Source: Linum tenue
Taxonomy: Eukaryota > Streptophyta > Magnoliopsida > Malpighiales > Linaceae
DNA: 64,000 nt
NCBI GenBank assembly: GCA_946122785.1
Contig: CAMGYJ010000003.1
Coordinates: 33,063,811-33,127,810 of the forward strand
Reading direction: 5' to 3'
The position numbers and the translations under genes were made by a program. A model generated the notes under the pieces. It was not told the origin of the DNA, made no database searches, and was given only the letters and a program-made list of their open reading frames with translations. Below are positions 34,887 to 47,034 of this stretch, in pieces. Each line of letters begins with the position of its first letter. The first letter of the stretch is position 1.

Positions 34887-37215
34887 TGGCGCGCTCGTAT
34901 TTTGCCTTTTCGTTACGTTCCAATTGTCAAATCCACAACATCAGCGACTTGCGTGTAATGCAAGGATGCTGTTTAGAGTGCTAAGTAGTATAAGCTCTAC
35001 TGTTAGTGGCCATCTAATGATAGCTGCCAGTACTAAAGAGTATTCACCGAATAAATTCGTCTGTTTGAGCTGGATTTAGCAACGGTCCTCACCTTCGTTT
35101 TATGAGACATCTTTTTTTCTTTTGTGTGTGAAATTTATGAGACATTTTCACAGCCTTCTAATCTTTATTTTCTACTTATAAAATTTGTTTTTTTCAAAAA
35201 ACTTCTCGAAACAATCCTCAGTTGATTTATTATGGGAGTTAATATTTAAAAATTGAAAAATTTTGCCCTAAATTTGAGAAATGGACACCTTTGCCCGTAG
35301 CCCAATTTTTAACCTAAATTCTCAAATGAGCATTCCCACCACAAATCCCAAACCCATTGCTCGTTGCTGATGATGCTCTCGGCTGTCGCTGCTGTCACTG
35401 CTACTGCTGCTCCTCTGATACTCTTAGCTTGACGGGGGAGGACGACATGCTCCACCATTGCTCCCCCTGGTTGTGGATGTCATCCCCACCCGCTCGATTC
35501 GGCAACAGGAAGGGTTGAAAACCCGTCGCTAGCGAGCTGGACACAGTTTGAGACCACGTCTCTACCCCCGGAGTTAAATAGAAGTTCAGTTTATTTGTCA
35601 TCATTTGGAATTTTACAACTCATAATCATTACTGCTTTTGTTTATAAAAAGTAATTTTTTATAATACAATTTGTACATTAAAAGTTATGGTACAAACTGG
35701 ACATGTAGACATTTTTGGATAATTTTCTAAAAAGTTTTTTTTTCTAGTCACTAATATTCATATAACACATTTGAAATGTTTCTATGGTATACCTTAGGTC
35801 AAGGTTAGGGTGCTAACATCTAATTTATTAGCATGTTGCTAACAATAACTTAAACCAACATAAATATTTTATTTTATTGACTTTTTATATAGAAAGGGTT
35901 TATCATAATTTAATATTGATTTTAAAGGAAGAGAGATAGTTGTCATTTTGAAAAATTATCAGAGCAATAAGTGTGTGGACCATAATTATCATAAACCAAA
36001 CCAAAAACAGGACAAACCACACCAAAAATATATAAAGTAGAATGGAAAGCTCATAATGCATACAAGAAGTTCTCCACACCACAAAACTAATATAGCACCA
36101 TAAAACTTACCTCATATATCATAAATCACACCAGAAAACTTAGAACATGCTAAAAACGTAATAAACACACCACAAAACATATAAAATAGACAAAAAAAAG
36201 TCATAAAAGCATACTATAAAATATGGAAAGCACACCACAAGTTCCTGCAAATCGCTCCACCTCTGTTTGTACTTCGTAGATGGGGAAACAAGATCTGGGG
36301 TAGGGATGGTCCAATATGTGTATCTCCTGTGTGATAGCTTGTTGTTGATATAATTTCCAACACAAGCTACATGTGACTCGATCATAGAGAATGGTTTATT
36401 CAGGTTCAAGTATGCATGTGTTTATCCTTCACTGTTTGACTTTGAGTTTAGTATTTCTTGGCCTATTTTACGCTAGGTTGTGCTTCGTTCCTCGGACTTC
36501 GTGTCAAGTATTGAGGAGCAGCAGGATAACCTCAAGTCGCGGGCTGTTGTAAATGTCACGGCTTGAAGATGTGGCATCACCATCAAAGTCGTGACTTCCA
36601 TCCCAACACGATGCGAATTGATGAGCATTAAAGAACACGGCCGTGTGCAGGCTGGTTTTGCAGATTATAAGGAACGACGAGCAGTGATGAACACATCCAT
36701 TTCGTGGCTATGTTTCGTGAGTGTGTTTAGGCTGCTTCTGCGAGTTTTGAGAGGGGAGAGTTTAGTTTTTTTACCTAAAACACCCAAGGGGAATTTCAAA
36801 GAGAGGGAGAGGAACCTATGAGTGTTCTTGGAGCTAAATTAGAGGTACTCGTCCCCATTGGGGCGAGAAGATCAAGTCTAGAGATGAAAATTAAAGATCT
36901 TGAGGTTTATATTGTATTCTCCCTCTTTTCTATGGAATAGTTCTCCTTCACTTAGGTTTTGATGAACCCTAGCCATGTTCTAGTTTTGTGTGGTTGAAAA
37001 TTATGTTTGAATGATTCTTACGCATGATTTTATCATGAAATTGTGTGGGGTTGATCACACTCTCCATGGGCTATCTAGTGTCGAGAATATTCAATTAGGG
37101 TGATTAGAACAATTCTCAATTATTCATTGTGGGTCAATTGATCGAGTGTGATATTAGACTACAATATCGTATTGGATCATTGCTCCTTTAGTGGGAGTCT
37201 AAATTGCATGCCCAC
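34887..37215. other. Thiolase 3' UTR and intergenic DNA
   Basis: The first 200-250 bp are probably 3' UTR. 35100-36420 is AT-rich without a gene. 36470-37210 has LTR-like features (GGCTTGAAGATGTGGCATCA, a later T-rich leader) that resemble the gypsy-type LTR at 13.9 kb in style, but I could not define ends. Confidence 0.4.
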
Positions 37216-37770
37216 AAAGTGCGAAGTATACTTCGTTGGGGAATCTGTTATGTACAAGAAGACTGCTATGATACATTGAGGATTCTATCAAGGCTCTCTG
37301 TCTGTTAGATATTTGGGATTGCGATTAATGTCTGTAAAACTGTCACAGCAGAAAACTGACACCCTGGTGGAGAACTTAACAAAGTAAGTGCATCCTTGGA
37401 GAGCAAAGAAGTTGTTGTATGCAGGGCAATTACAACTAGTCTTGGCAGTCTTGATGGGGATAATTCAGTACTGGTGGCATATCTTTATCTTGTCAAAGAA
37501 GGTTCTTAAAAGGATACCACAAGTTTGTTCAAACTTCTTATGGCATGGTGACGAGGTGGAGAAGGCAAAAGTAGCTAAGAGATAGGTTGGCTAGACCTAA
37601 CAGGGAAATGGGATTGAGATTGAAGGACCTGGATTTGTGGAACGGGGATTGTACAACCAGATTGCTTTGGTTATTTCTAATGGAGGCAGGTGTAATTTGG
37701 ATCGCTTGTATGCAAGCTCACAAATGTAAGCGAACTTATTTGTGGCCAACGAAGGTTTCACAGAGTAGTT
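37216..37770 (+). pseudogene. LINE reverse-transcriptase fragment
   Basis: Plus-strand frames give KCEVYFVGESV, GSLSVRYLGLRLMSVKLSQQ, KKLLYAGQLQLVLAVLMGII and IPQVCSNFLWHG. These occur in this order after the FADD box in plant L1 reverse transcriptases. Stops at several places and a frameshift near 37590 show decay. The upstream endonuclease and core RT are absent. Confidence 0.8.
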
Positions 37771-38192
37771 CATGAGCATGAAGGAGGATCCTGAAGATTA
37801 GAAACTTGGTTAAACCATTTCTTTGTAACAGAAATGACTTAGTTTTCTAGGATACTCAAATAATGTTGAAATACTATGTCAATAAGGAATGTTACAGTCT
37901 TCTCCCTCGTAAATGAAGAAGTGTCTTGGTATAGACTGATTTGCATCCCTATCGAATATATTCATTCACATCGAAGTCCAAGCCCATGTTTCGCCCTATA
38001 CAGAAACATGTTGAGATGTAGCAGTCGGTTCGAGACTTGTAAAGGCTTTATGAACAACGGAATCTGGTACATGAGGGAACGAAATTTATTTGTCACATCT
38101 TCTATCCCCCCCTAAGAACCCAGATTATTATCATTTATATAACGAGGTTCCAAAACAAGCCCGGTATTGCATGAATCTGAACGAGGCCAACC

Positions 38193-39520
38193 CTATATTT
38201 CCTTGTACAGCAGCTGATACTTGGGTATTCGCTCAGGAGGCAAGGGGCAGCTCACTATCAGCTTGCCTTTCATGGCTCCTCTGAATACAGCCTGCAAGAA
38301 ACAGTAGCAATGTTTTTGTTTAGCTTCAACTACATGCGGTGATCTGAGAAGCAGAAAGGGTGTCTACCGTCAATATTAAATGCAGAAACATTTTATACAG
38401 AAATAATCCACAACAAGTTCTGCACTACAATGCTAAAAGCCACAGCAGCCACTTTGTTTCTTGTCAGCAAATAGCTAACCATTACATTTTCCCTATACTA
38501 TGCACGGAGTTAAATTTCTTCCAAGACAGCAGACGTACAAGACCTGCAACTACCACTTTCACAACAATATACAGCCTACTTCATACCCTTTTTCAAATTT
38601 GGTTAGGCAGAGAGGTTTCATTCTCAAAGTATTTAAACTTGGCAAGCCGTTTCTAGCTATGTTCATCTAACTGCTTATGTTTCCTGTACCGAATTATGTT
38701 CCGAAAACTCGTATGGTTTTTCTTCACACTCCAATACTGGCCGACTAAATACTCAAACTTAGGAGACAGTAATGCAGAGGAAGAATGATGGGATACCTAT
38801 GCTTCTTGAGTTTGAAGCTACCTTCCAGGCTTCCCTACGAATGTGCCCATCCAACCCGATTCCTAACACATTATAAGACACATGCCTTTTTCATGTTCAT
38901 CACAATTCACAAGTTATCTATTGCCATGCTAACTGCAATCAGTCGCCACATCAGGGGAATCTAAGTTTCCCCACCTATTGCTATAGCCTTAATCTTGACA
39001 GTTCATAGAAACACACCCACTCCCCCATCTTTCTTCATTCAATGGTTCAAGAGACTGACTAACAGTTTTACTGATTAGTAACTGTGACAAAATGCAGAGA
39101 GCAAAAACAAAGGGGAAAACAAAAGGCATACCTCAACGACATCAATGAAGTCTTGTTTTGTGTGAAATGCACCAACCCATTTGGTGTGATCAGCAGTCCT
39201 GAACCAGCAAAACCCAAAGAACAGAACAGACCAAACTTTACGCATAAATGTTGGACAATCGAGAGGAACAGAGAGATACACAAACGCAGAGGAGAGAAAT
39301 TTTGAAGTGGGGAGGGAGGATACCCAGAATCCATCTTCATGTGGTGAGCGTTGAAGAAGAAAACCGAGGAAGGAACCAATGTGATGTCGAAGTACTTGAC
39401 GTAGACCTGGACATCTTCAGAATCGATGTCCACAACGGCGACGGTTGCGAATTTGGAGACCTCGCGCGCAGATTTAGACAGCTGCCGGAACATGGAATAC
39501 AAAAAGATCAGCCCATGGAT

Positions 39521-39573
<53 letters not shown>

Positions 39574-39725
39574 AATGTTGTGAGGATTCATACAATGTCG
39601 TCGAGCTGGAGGCAAAGGGCATCGGAAGCGCGACCGAAGCGGAGGACGAGTACTTTGTCGATTGTGTCTCTAATGATGGAGTCCACCTGCTTCTTCTTCG
39701 TCAGATTCGGCAGTAGATAGCTCAT
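38193..39725 (-). CDS. Thioredoxin-like U5 snRNP protein, TXNL4B/DIM1-like
   Basis: Four exons on the minus strand join to 151 residues: 39594-39725, 39324-39481, 39132-39198 and 38193-38291 (stop TAG). All introns are GT-AG. The protein (MSYLLPNLTKKKQVDSIIRD..., FNAHHMKMDSG, AFRGAMKGK-type end ...PERIPKYQLLYKEI) matches the plant TXNL4B-like family, for example Arabidopsis At3g24730. It is not the closely related DIM1/YLS8, which starts MSYLLPHLHSGW. These proteins have a thioredoxin fold without the CxxC active site and work in pre-mRNA splicing and the cell cycle. The length equals that of the family. Intron 1 (39482-39593) is only 112 nt and is nearly half CT repeat. The 5' flank is limited by a hAT MITE at 39912. 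Confidence 0.95.
39523..39570. repeat. (AG)24 microsatellite in intron 1 of the TXNL4B-like gene
   Basis: Twenty-four uninterrupted AG units on the plus strand read as CT repeats in the sense direction of the gene. They begin about 22 nt after the donor of this 112-nt intron. Confidence 0.97.
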
Positions 39726-39911
39726 TCTCCCTCGCACCTTCCTCGCGGGTAATCTTCGGCTCTGGCTCCCAGATTTTCACTTCCTCGGTTGATCATCAGA
39801 CGAGCAGGTATCAGCGGCGCCCCGGCAAATATACACGCCGTCTCACAATTTTCTCGGATCTTCGCAATTTTGCCCCGTATCGAAATTTCTTTGCAAAAGC
39901 TTCCTTATTGC

Positions 39912-40356
39912 CAATGTTGACCCGCCGGCTGGCTCGCTTTGACCCTGATCCAGTGAGAAAAACGAGCCGTACATATTTATCGGGTCGACCCGCTGTAAGG
40001 TATCGGATTGGAGGTCAAATGACGTCGTCTTTCTTTTGGTTTGTGAAATGTGTCTATTTTTAGAATTTTCTTTTTGCTTAACCTAATCTTTGGAATTCTA
40101 AGTTGAACATTTGAACATTAATGTTATATAAGTGCGTGTGTAAATTTTCACTATATGGTGGATCCAAATACGACATGTTATTTTCGTATAATGTTTTCTG
40201 TTATTACTCATATGTTTGATGAAATTTTATATTATTCATATATGTAGGAACAATATAATGAGGTTTACAATATATTCGGGCTAAAGCGATCGACCCATTA
40301 ACTTTCAACCCACTTGCTCGACTGGGCCAATGGGCTAAACCGGTTTGATAACCTTG
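39912..40356. mobile_element. hAT-type MITE with perfect 8-bp target duplication
   Basis: cttattgc lies on both sides (39904-39911 and 40357-40364). The ends are CAATGTTGACCCGCC and ...GTTTGATAACCTTG. The interior matches 30798-31264 along most of its length. It lies about 190 bp upstream of the TXNL4B-like start codon and may border or modify that promoter. Confidence 0.93.
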
Positions 40357-40364
40357 CTTATTGC

Positions 40365-41784
40365 ACATAGAACACACACCCCCAGGCCCCCACAAATACT
40401 TGTGCACACCTAACCTTCAGGGGTCATTAGAATTTTTTGTCAGAATCATCTCAACAGTTACATCTGGTGATTTTTTTAAAAGTTCATCCATCTATTATCT
40501 ATATACACTGAGTACATTGAATTTCAGAGTTTTTACGAAAATTCTTTCACCTCAAAATGCATTTCATCAATTAAGGCTTGATTATTTTTTTTATCGCTCA
40601 TGGAACTCTCTCGTTCTTTATTGATAGTAGATTTACCTAGAATGTTACATTACACCTCTTTAGGATTCAACGTCTTTATTGAGATTTGCCCCATCATTTT
40701 TCAAGTGAGACGCAAGAGGCTTTGATACCGAATCTCATGAGACTTCTTGAAATGAATTCTTTGTCGTGTCTCTTTATCAAGACAAAACCAAAATTTCAAA
40801 GGTCTCTCTTCATGGATGTATTGATGGTCGTCTATGATGTTTCATTTGATTTCGATAAAAAGAAGAGAGAATAGGTCTCTAAGGACTAAGATGGCACCAC
40901 AAACTATATCAAGTCAATGAACCTTCCTCAAATGTCTTATCAAATGTGATGACTTGATACTTCGTGTTATCGATGATAACCTCAATTTTAATGAGAACTT
41001 GGAATGGACCGAGTCTTAGAAGTAATTATCTAGTTTATGACGGCAAAAAAGGGCTAGTAGAGAGGCAATCCAAATTTGGTTTTTTTCTTCTTCCTTTTAC
41101 AGTTTATCTTATGTTTTCTAGCTTAGTGTTTGAATAAATATCTATTGAATGTGTGTCTTTCTCATATTGTGTGCCTTAACCAGCCTTAAAATATTCATTA
41201 AATCGATCTTTTTTGCCTTCTCTATTGGTTCTTCAATATGATAAAGTTATTTCTATATACTTTTACCTCGTGTCACGTACATTGGGAATAATGTGTTGTA
41301 TAAGTGTAGAGTTGATGTAGTTTTTACTTGTATACTAATGTTTGTATGTTTTATGTGTTAGCTTTTTTTTTATTTACAACGAAGTTGTTTGCACTTCGTA
41401 AATGGAACAAAGTGTAGGATATACGATACAGACTACAAAACCTACGGAGTCGCTATAAATAAATAAATGGATTGCATATAGGTCATACCTTATATGGTGA
41501 TTGTGAATGATGATTTAACATACTTGTGATTGCTTGTAGCCTTATGTATATTCCCAACTTTTTTCAAAATGAAGGGCTCCAAGCGAAGAGGATTGCTTGA
41601 AAGCCTTGTATATATTCCCAACATTTTTTCAAAATTAAAGGCTCCAAACAACCTCATTGTTTAAAATGTGTTGGAGAGGGATGAGCTAGAAGTGTTGGTT
41701 TAAGGTTAGATTTTAGTTGATAATATTATGAATAGAAGAAGGGTAATTAGAGGAAATTAAACTTCATGTGGGTTGGGATGTTAT
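40365..41784. other. Intergenic, no gene supported
   Basis: AT-rich DNA. A 63-bp unit beginning GATTGCTTG is tandemly doubled at 41528-41590 and 41591-41655. Nothing else is recognisable. Confidence 0.55.
41528..41655. repeat. 63-bp tandem duplication
   Basis: Two adjacent copies share GATTGCTTG, TATATTCCCAAC, TTTTTTCAAAAT and GGCTCCAA at the same spacing, with several substitutions. Confidence 0.8.
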
Positions 41785-42480
41785 GTTTCATTAGGGTTGG
41801 AATATGGTGCGATTTGATCCAAATCATACCATACAGATGGTTATAGTTCGAACCCGGATACTGGCGCGCAGACCAAGGGCCCGACCAAATATTATGTGAT
41901 CCAGACCAAACCATGCTTGTGCTTCGTGGGCCGGTACGATCTAGACCACACATACCACGTTGAGTAAAAAGTCAACAATTTGTCTGATCTAACACTCAAG
42001 AAATTGAACCAACAACCGAGAAAAAACAACATTTTCATCTTAAAACCTAAATTCAATATGCATGGACAATTTTGATACACTAAATCCAAGTGAATGACAT
42101 AGACACAAAGTCTGAGCAAACCACCTTCCACCATAATGTCATATAACACTAACATAAATCTTCTTCATTCATATGTAGAGTGTAATATATGAATGAAGAA
42201 AGGGTGGATTTTCAAAATTAAGATTGAGACTTGAATTGTTATTAGCGAGTATGGAGAGTGGTCGACTTGGCTGGTAAATCTAATTGGGAAGTGAGTTTGG
42301 TCTACAGTCTACTCTTATAAACCGCGATCTGGACCAAAACAGACCAAGAGATCAAAACATCTCATAATACAGACCATGGATCAAACCAAATCACTTTTAA
42401 CGGTCTATATCCCGTACAAAACTAGCGGAATATGTTTATAAAACTGGATGGTCTGGTCTAGCAACGCAACTCAAAGTTCG
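41785..42480. mobile_element. Non-autonomous element related to the 53.4-kb unit
   Basis: It starts TTAGGGTTGGAATATGGTG. It contains ACAAAGTC(T/A)GAGCAA, TGAGACTTGAAT, GACCAAGAG(A/G)TCAAAACATC and CCAT(G)GATCAAACCAAA, all in the same order as at 53400-53960. The TAGGG-type start and GGTCTGG words also link it to 13667-13784. A hAT affiliation is plausible but the target duplication was not found. Confidence 0.5.
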
Positions 42481-42490
42481 ATATATTTTA

Positions 42491-43995
42491 GGGTTAATAC
42501 CACTAGGAAACCCGAACTATTAACTTTGTGTCATTTGTGTCCTAAAGTATTCGATACGACATTTGTGTCCCAAACTATTTTTCCGTTAGAGTTGACCAAT
42601 GTTGACCGTTAGTATTTAACAGAAAATCCAGTCAGCGTTGACGTAGCATCTGACATGGAGTTTTAAATTCAAAAAACAAAATAAAAACAAAAAACAAAAT
42701 AAAACATAAACAAAATAAAATTTCCTTCTTTCTGTCGGCCTGTCACCCAAACACCACCCACCACCATCCCTTCCTTCCTCGACCCTAACCGCCGACGTCC
42801 ACCACCCACCACCATCCCTTCCTTCCTCGACGTCCCTAGTTCTCGAAGTGATCGAAAAAATTGGACAGATCCAACCCACATCAGTTTTGATTCCGAAAAA
42901 TCAACACTCCACTCATCTCGGCATTATGTTGTGATAGAAGAAATCGGATAATCCCACACGCAGCAGATCTAATTTCAAATCGGAAGAAATCGGAGGAGCA
43001 GTAGCTGAATAACCTGTGCGTAGAAGGAGGAGAGGCTGGGATGGATTCGACTCCCTGTTGTGGCATCATCGTGAAGAGGATAATTGCAGACGAGGGATTC
43101 CGCAACAGCTGCGGCGGAGGATTTGAGGTTGAAGATTGAAGAGGAGCCAGAGAGAGAACCGAAGGGGCGACTCTGTTGCACTATTGTTCATCATCGTCCC
43201 TCTCTCCTCTCCCATCTCCGCCTACTGCTTCTTTCGGCCGCGGAAACTGTTCCACTTGCTGTATCGGAATCGGAGCTTCGTCGTCTTCCTCCTCACCTTC
43301 TAGATCCACTTATTATTCTGCTTCATCTAGCTCCAAATCGAAGGATGTCCTCACCAGACAGTGTGGCAAGAATGGTAAATTGAGATGAGAAATGTGTTTG
43401 GTCTTCAATTAGGGGAAATGAGGGAGCGGGAGGGCGATGGAGGAAGCGTTGGGCGGCGGCCGAGGGTTGAACGGCTGGGGAGGGACATCGGAAGAGGAAG
43501 GGTTGTTGAGGGCTTGAGGGGGACGATTGGTGAGGTGGGCAAGCGGCCGAGGGCGAATCCGCTGCAGGCGAGAGCACTGCGGTTTGGGTGCGTGAATGGT
43601 GGCGGAGCAGAGAAGCACTCGTGAGCAGGAGGGAGTATCGCAGGCGAGAAAGAGGTGAGGGGATGCGGCGGTCTGGGGGAGAAAGATGTGAGGATATTAT
43701 ATTATTTTATTTTTTATTTTTTTATAACAATATATTATTTTTTTAATTATTTTTAAATTTTTAATTAAAAATATGAGGTGTCATTGACGTGGCATCTACG
43801 TGGCTGCCACGTCAACAAAAGTCAATGTTAATGTTGACTTCCGTTTGGTCAACCGTTATATATAACGGTCAACAAAATCGTCAGGACATAAATGACACAA
43901 AACTATAATAGGTTGGGACACAAATGTCGTATCGAATACTTTAGGACACAAATGACACAAAGTTAATAGTTCGGGTTTTCCAATGGTATTAGCCC
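42491..43995. mobile_element. Mutator-like element, Pack-MULE type
   Basis: The left end (GGGTTAATACCACTAGGAAA...) and right end (...TTTCCAATGGTATTAGCCC) are long inverted repeats of about 100 bp. They include GTGTCATTTGTGTCCTAAAG and its inverse. The nine bases tatatttta flank both sides exactly (42482-42490 and 43996-44004), the Mutator signature. The interior has no transposase. It holds GC-richer sequence (about 42720-43690), including a 48-bp-spaced direct repeat at about 42753-42831 and frames rich in Ser/Pro/Arg. Such content is typical of host sequence captured by Pack-MULEs, but I do not recognise the source. Confidence 0.92.
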
Positions 43996-44004
43996 TATAT
44001 TTTA

Positions 44005-44602
44005 AGCAGTAATTAGGTATATATAAGGAATTTTTGTTGATAAGGTATACATGTTGGGGTTAAAAATCCATAATATGTTTTCTTCCTGCATGTAATTTTC
44101 ACCTTGGATTTCTGTTATAAAAATGTGGAGGAGGCAAAAATAGTGAAAACTGTTTCCCTACCTATCAGCAACAATCGAATAAACTTACGGTGACAATCCA
44201 CGAGCGAATTACACACCGCGGAAGTAGAAACGACACCAATGTCAACCAACTTTGGAGATCACGCGCCGTGTACGCGAGTGATGGGCCAACTGTCTCCACC
44301 ACTGGTAAACGGCCACGTCACCCAAAATCGTTTAAAATTTCCAAAAGAAATGCGATGCACCGTCCCACAAAAACAAAATGGTTTTGAGGAAAAACTATTT
44401 TAGCAAAGATAATTTGATTTCATTTATAAAGGTAACTACTAACATCATTAAGCCTTGTGAAGATTCTCTGCAGTGCTGTAGTGGTCTTCTTCTTCTAGGG
44501 TTTTATAAGGGGTTTCTAAAACTTCTCCCCCTCCACCACTGCCCTTCCCACTCCTCCTCTCCTTCATAAACAGAGAGAAGAGAGCGAGCTAGAGATAACG
44601 CC
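44005..44602 (+). promoter_or_regulatory. Upstream region and 5' leader of the ALBA gene
   Basis: A telo-box-like CTAGGGTTTTA (44495-44505) runs into TTTTATAAGG. Both motifs are common in promoters of plant translation and RNA-binding protein genes. A CT-rich leader (CTTCTCCCCCTCC, CACTCCTCCTCTCC) precedes the ATG at 44603. Confidence 0.5.
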
Positions 44603-47034
44603 ATGGATATGTACACGAGAGTCGAGAAGCCGAAGCCGGAGTCGCCGATTAACGAGAACGAGATCCGAATCACCTCCGCTGGTCCCGTCAGAAACTATAT
44701 CAGCTACGCTACTTCCCTTCTCCAGGTACTACTGAGTACTAACTTGCTTTGTTATTTCCCCTTCCGCCTCCGCTCTCAGACACGTCCTCTGCCTTCTTGC
44801 GTTTTTCTTCGCAATTGTTCCTCTGGTGTTTTGAACTTTTTCATGTGGATACTCCCCTCCAGCACGAGTTCGACGATTACATTTTGCTTCTGATTTGGGT
44901 GACGATTTGCCCCCGGTTCTGTTCGTTTTTTCATTTTGTGATGTCTGGCATTTGTTTGGGATTCTTCGGGTCCTTCCATTTGTCGCATTTGGTGCTGGGC
45001 TGCGCTGCATTACGAATAGGATGCCTGTAGGTTTTCGTTGAATGTGGGTTACTGCGTGTCCAGTTTCTGATCGTCTTGTAAGTGAGCGTCCGGTGTTTTC
45101 GTTGAATTTTGCCAGGACAAACATGCCAAAGAGATTGTCTTGAAAGCGATGGGACAGGCAATCAGCAAGACTGTGTCCATTGCTGAGAGCATAAAGGTAG
45201 TTTGGCTTTCGAAAATTTTTGGTAGTATTCCTTTCACACCTCAACTGTCCCTCTGTGTATTACAGACTGATTACCGATTGCTGTCTTGGCACAGAGAAGA
45301 AATCCCCGTTTGCACCAGGATACTGGCATTAGCTCAGTTAGCATTACTGATGTTTGGGAACCTATTGAGGAAGGACTTCTGCCGTGAGTATTTGATGGGT
45401 TTGCAGATTCAACTTTTTCTATATGTTATGGGTGTAGACTTCATATTGATTTTGCGGCATTCGTCTGCTGATTGTGTCTTTTATTCTTTGTTGTCCAATC
45501 CTAAGTATTCAATGTTCCATGCAGTGTGGAGCAGACTCGCCAAGTTTCTATGATAACAATTACCTTATCATTCAGAGAGCTAGATAAGAACTCTCCTGGG
45601 TAAGTTCATGTTATCTCACTTCTTTAGATATCTGATTTGTTATGTGAGCAGATTAGTAGCAATCTATGGCTTGCTTAACTTTTTTCCATTGATTTAAGAA
45701 TGCAATCCCTACATGATGTGCTGGCTTCTGTAAGTTTTATGATTTTTTTTTCAAGCTCCACTTAAGTGATCTTCTGCTACTTATATATAATTTTGAGACT
45801 TGTGTTCTTGGTACCGTACTGATAATGTATGATCTTGGTGATTCTTTGCTCATAGTTATCAAGCACCACAAGCTGTGGAACAGTCAAAACAGCAATATCA
45901 GCAGCAGTCACAGCTTAGACAAGCACGGAATCCATATTACGAAGGTAACTTGGAGTTGAATGTGATGATGGTTGTAGAAGTATTTGCATCATCCTAACAT
46001 GTTCATCATGTTACCTTTAGATTCATATGGTCGAGGACGTGGGCGTGGCAGAGGGAGAGGGAGAGCAAGAGGGCGAAACTGGGGCAGGGGTGGATATGGA
46101 TATGGAAACTATCAGGGAAACTACGAAGGCAATTATCAGGGAGGCTATCAGGGGAATTATCAGGGAAATTATGAAGGTACCACTTCTATTGTCTACTCAT
46201 CTAATTAGTGACTTTAGCCCTGATGGTTATCCCGAATGAGACCAGTTTCTTATTAGACTTTCTTATATTAGAAAATGGTGGTTATTCGAACTGGGGACGG
46301 GGTGGTGGCAGAGGCAGAAATTGGGGATATCGAGGTAACCTCATGCTAAGGGTTTTATGTTGTAATATTTTGTTCAATTTTGCTGGATTTTGTTTCGGAT
46401 TACAAAGATATAATGACTTTGTCATTACTTTGGTGCTAAGACTGTGTTTCACCTGCTGTGTCAAACAGTTGTGTCTCTGCTTACATGTCTTTTTGGACTT
46501 GGATTCTTGTTTTGTTTGAGTGACTCTAATCTTGTCATGCACTTGATGGCTTGGGATGAAGGTGCTGGTTACGGAGGGGGCAGAGGTGGCGGATACGAAG
46601 GAGGAAGAGGTGGTGGTGGATATGAAGGTGGCAGGGGTGGCGGATATGAAGGTGGGAGAGGTGGTGGATATGAAGTTGGCAGGGATGGTGGATATGAAGG
46701 TGGGAGAGGCGGTGGATATGAAGGTGGCAGGGGTGGCGGATATGAAGGAGGCAGGGGTGGAGGAGGGAGGAGAGGCAGTGGATATGAAGGTGGCAGGGGC
46801 GGCGGATATGAAGGTGGGAGAACTGCTGGATATGAAGGAGGCAGGGGTGGCGGCGGATATGAAGGTGGGAGAAATGGTGGATATGAAGGAGGCAGGGGTG
46901 GCGGCGGATATGAAGGTGGGAGAAATGGTGGATATGAAGGAGGCAGGGGTGGAGGGAGAGGAGGGGGCAGGGGCTATGGGCGTGGGCGTGGAAGGATGGG
47001 TGGTCGTGCAAGGGGTGGCAACGACCAGGCATGA
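44603..47034 (+). CDS. ALBA-domain RNA/DNA-binding protein with RGG repeats
   Basis: Eight exons: 44603-44725, 45116-45196, 45295-45383, 45525-45599, 45856-45944, 46021-46176, 46272-46334 and 46562-47034 (TGA). They give 382 residues. Residues about 18-125 form the Alba fold (NEIRITSAGPVRNYISYATS, KEIVLKAMGQAISKTVSIAE, RQVSMITITLSFREL). A Gln-rich linker follows (about 124-150). The rest is an RGG/YGG domain, first GRGRGRGRGR and NYQGNYEG repeats, then about 14 copies of an 8-residue YEGGRGG unit in exon 8. This is the long RGG class of plant ALBA proteins (ALBA4, 5 and 6 type). In Arabidopsis these bind mRNA and R-loops and condense into stress granules. The last acceptor (GATGAAG, 46561) is weak but keeps the frame and the repeat. 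Downstream, a LINE lies in the opposite orientation. Confidence 0.95.
46599..46975 (+). repeat. 24-bp coding minisatellite in the last ALBA exon
   Basis: Units of about 24 bp (GGATATGAAGGTGGCAGGGG and variants) repeat about 14 times, encoding GYEGGRGG. The third arm has longer units marked by AGAAATGGT (GRNGG), two of which are nearly identical (about 46853-46912 and 46913-46950). Confidence 0.95.

Noticed and set aside
39068..39622. 184-codon minus-strand frame over the TXNL4B-like gene
   Set aside because: It reads through introns 1 and 2 of the real gene. Only the exon 2 part is genuine protein.
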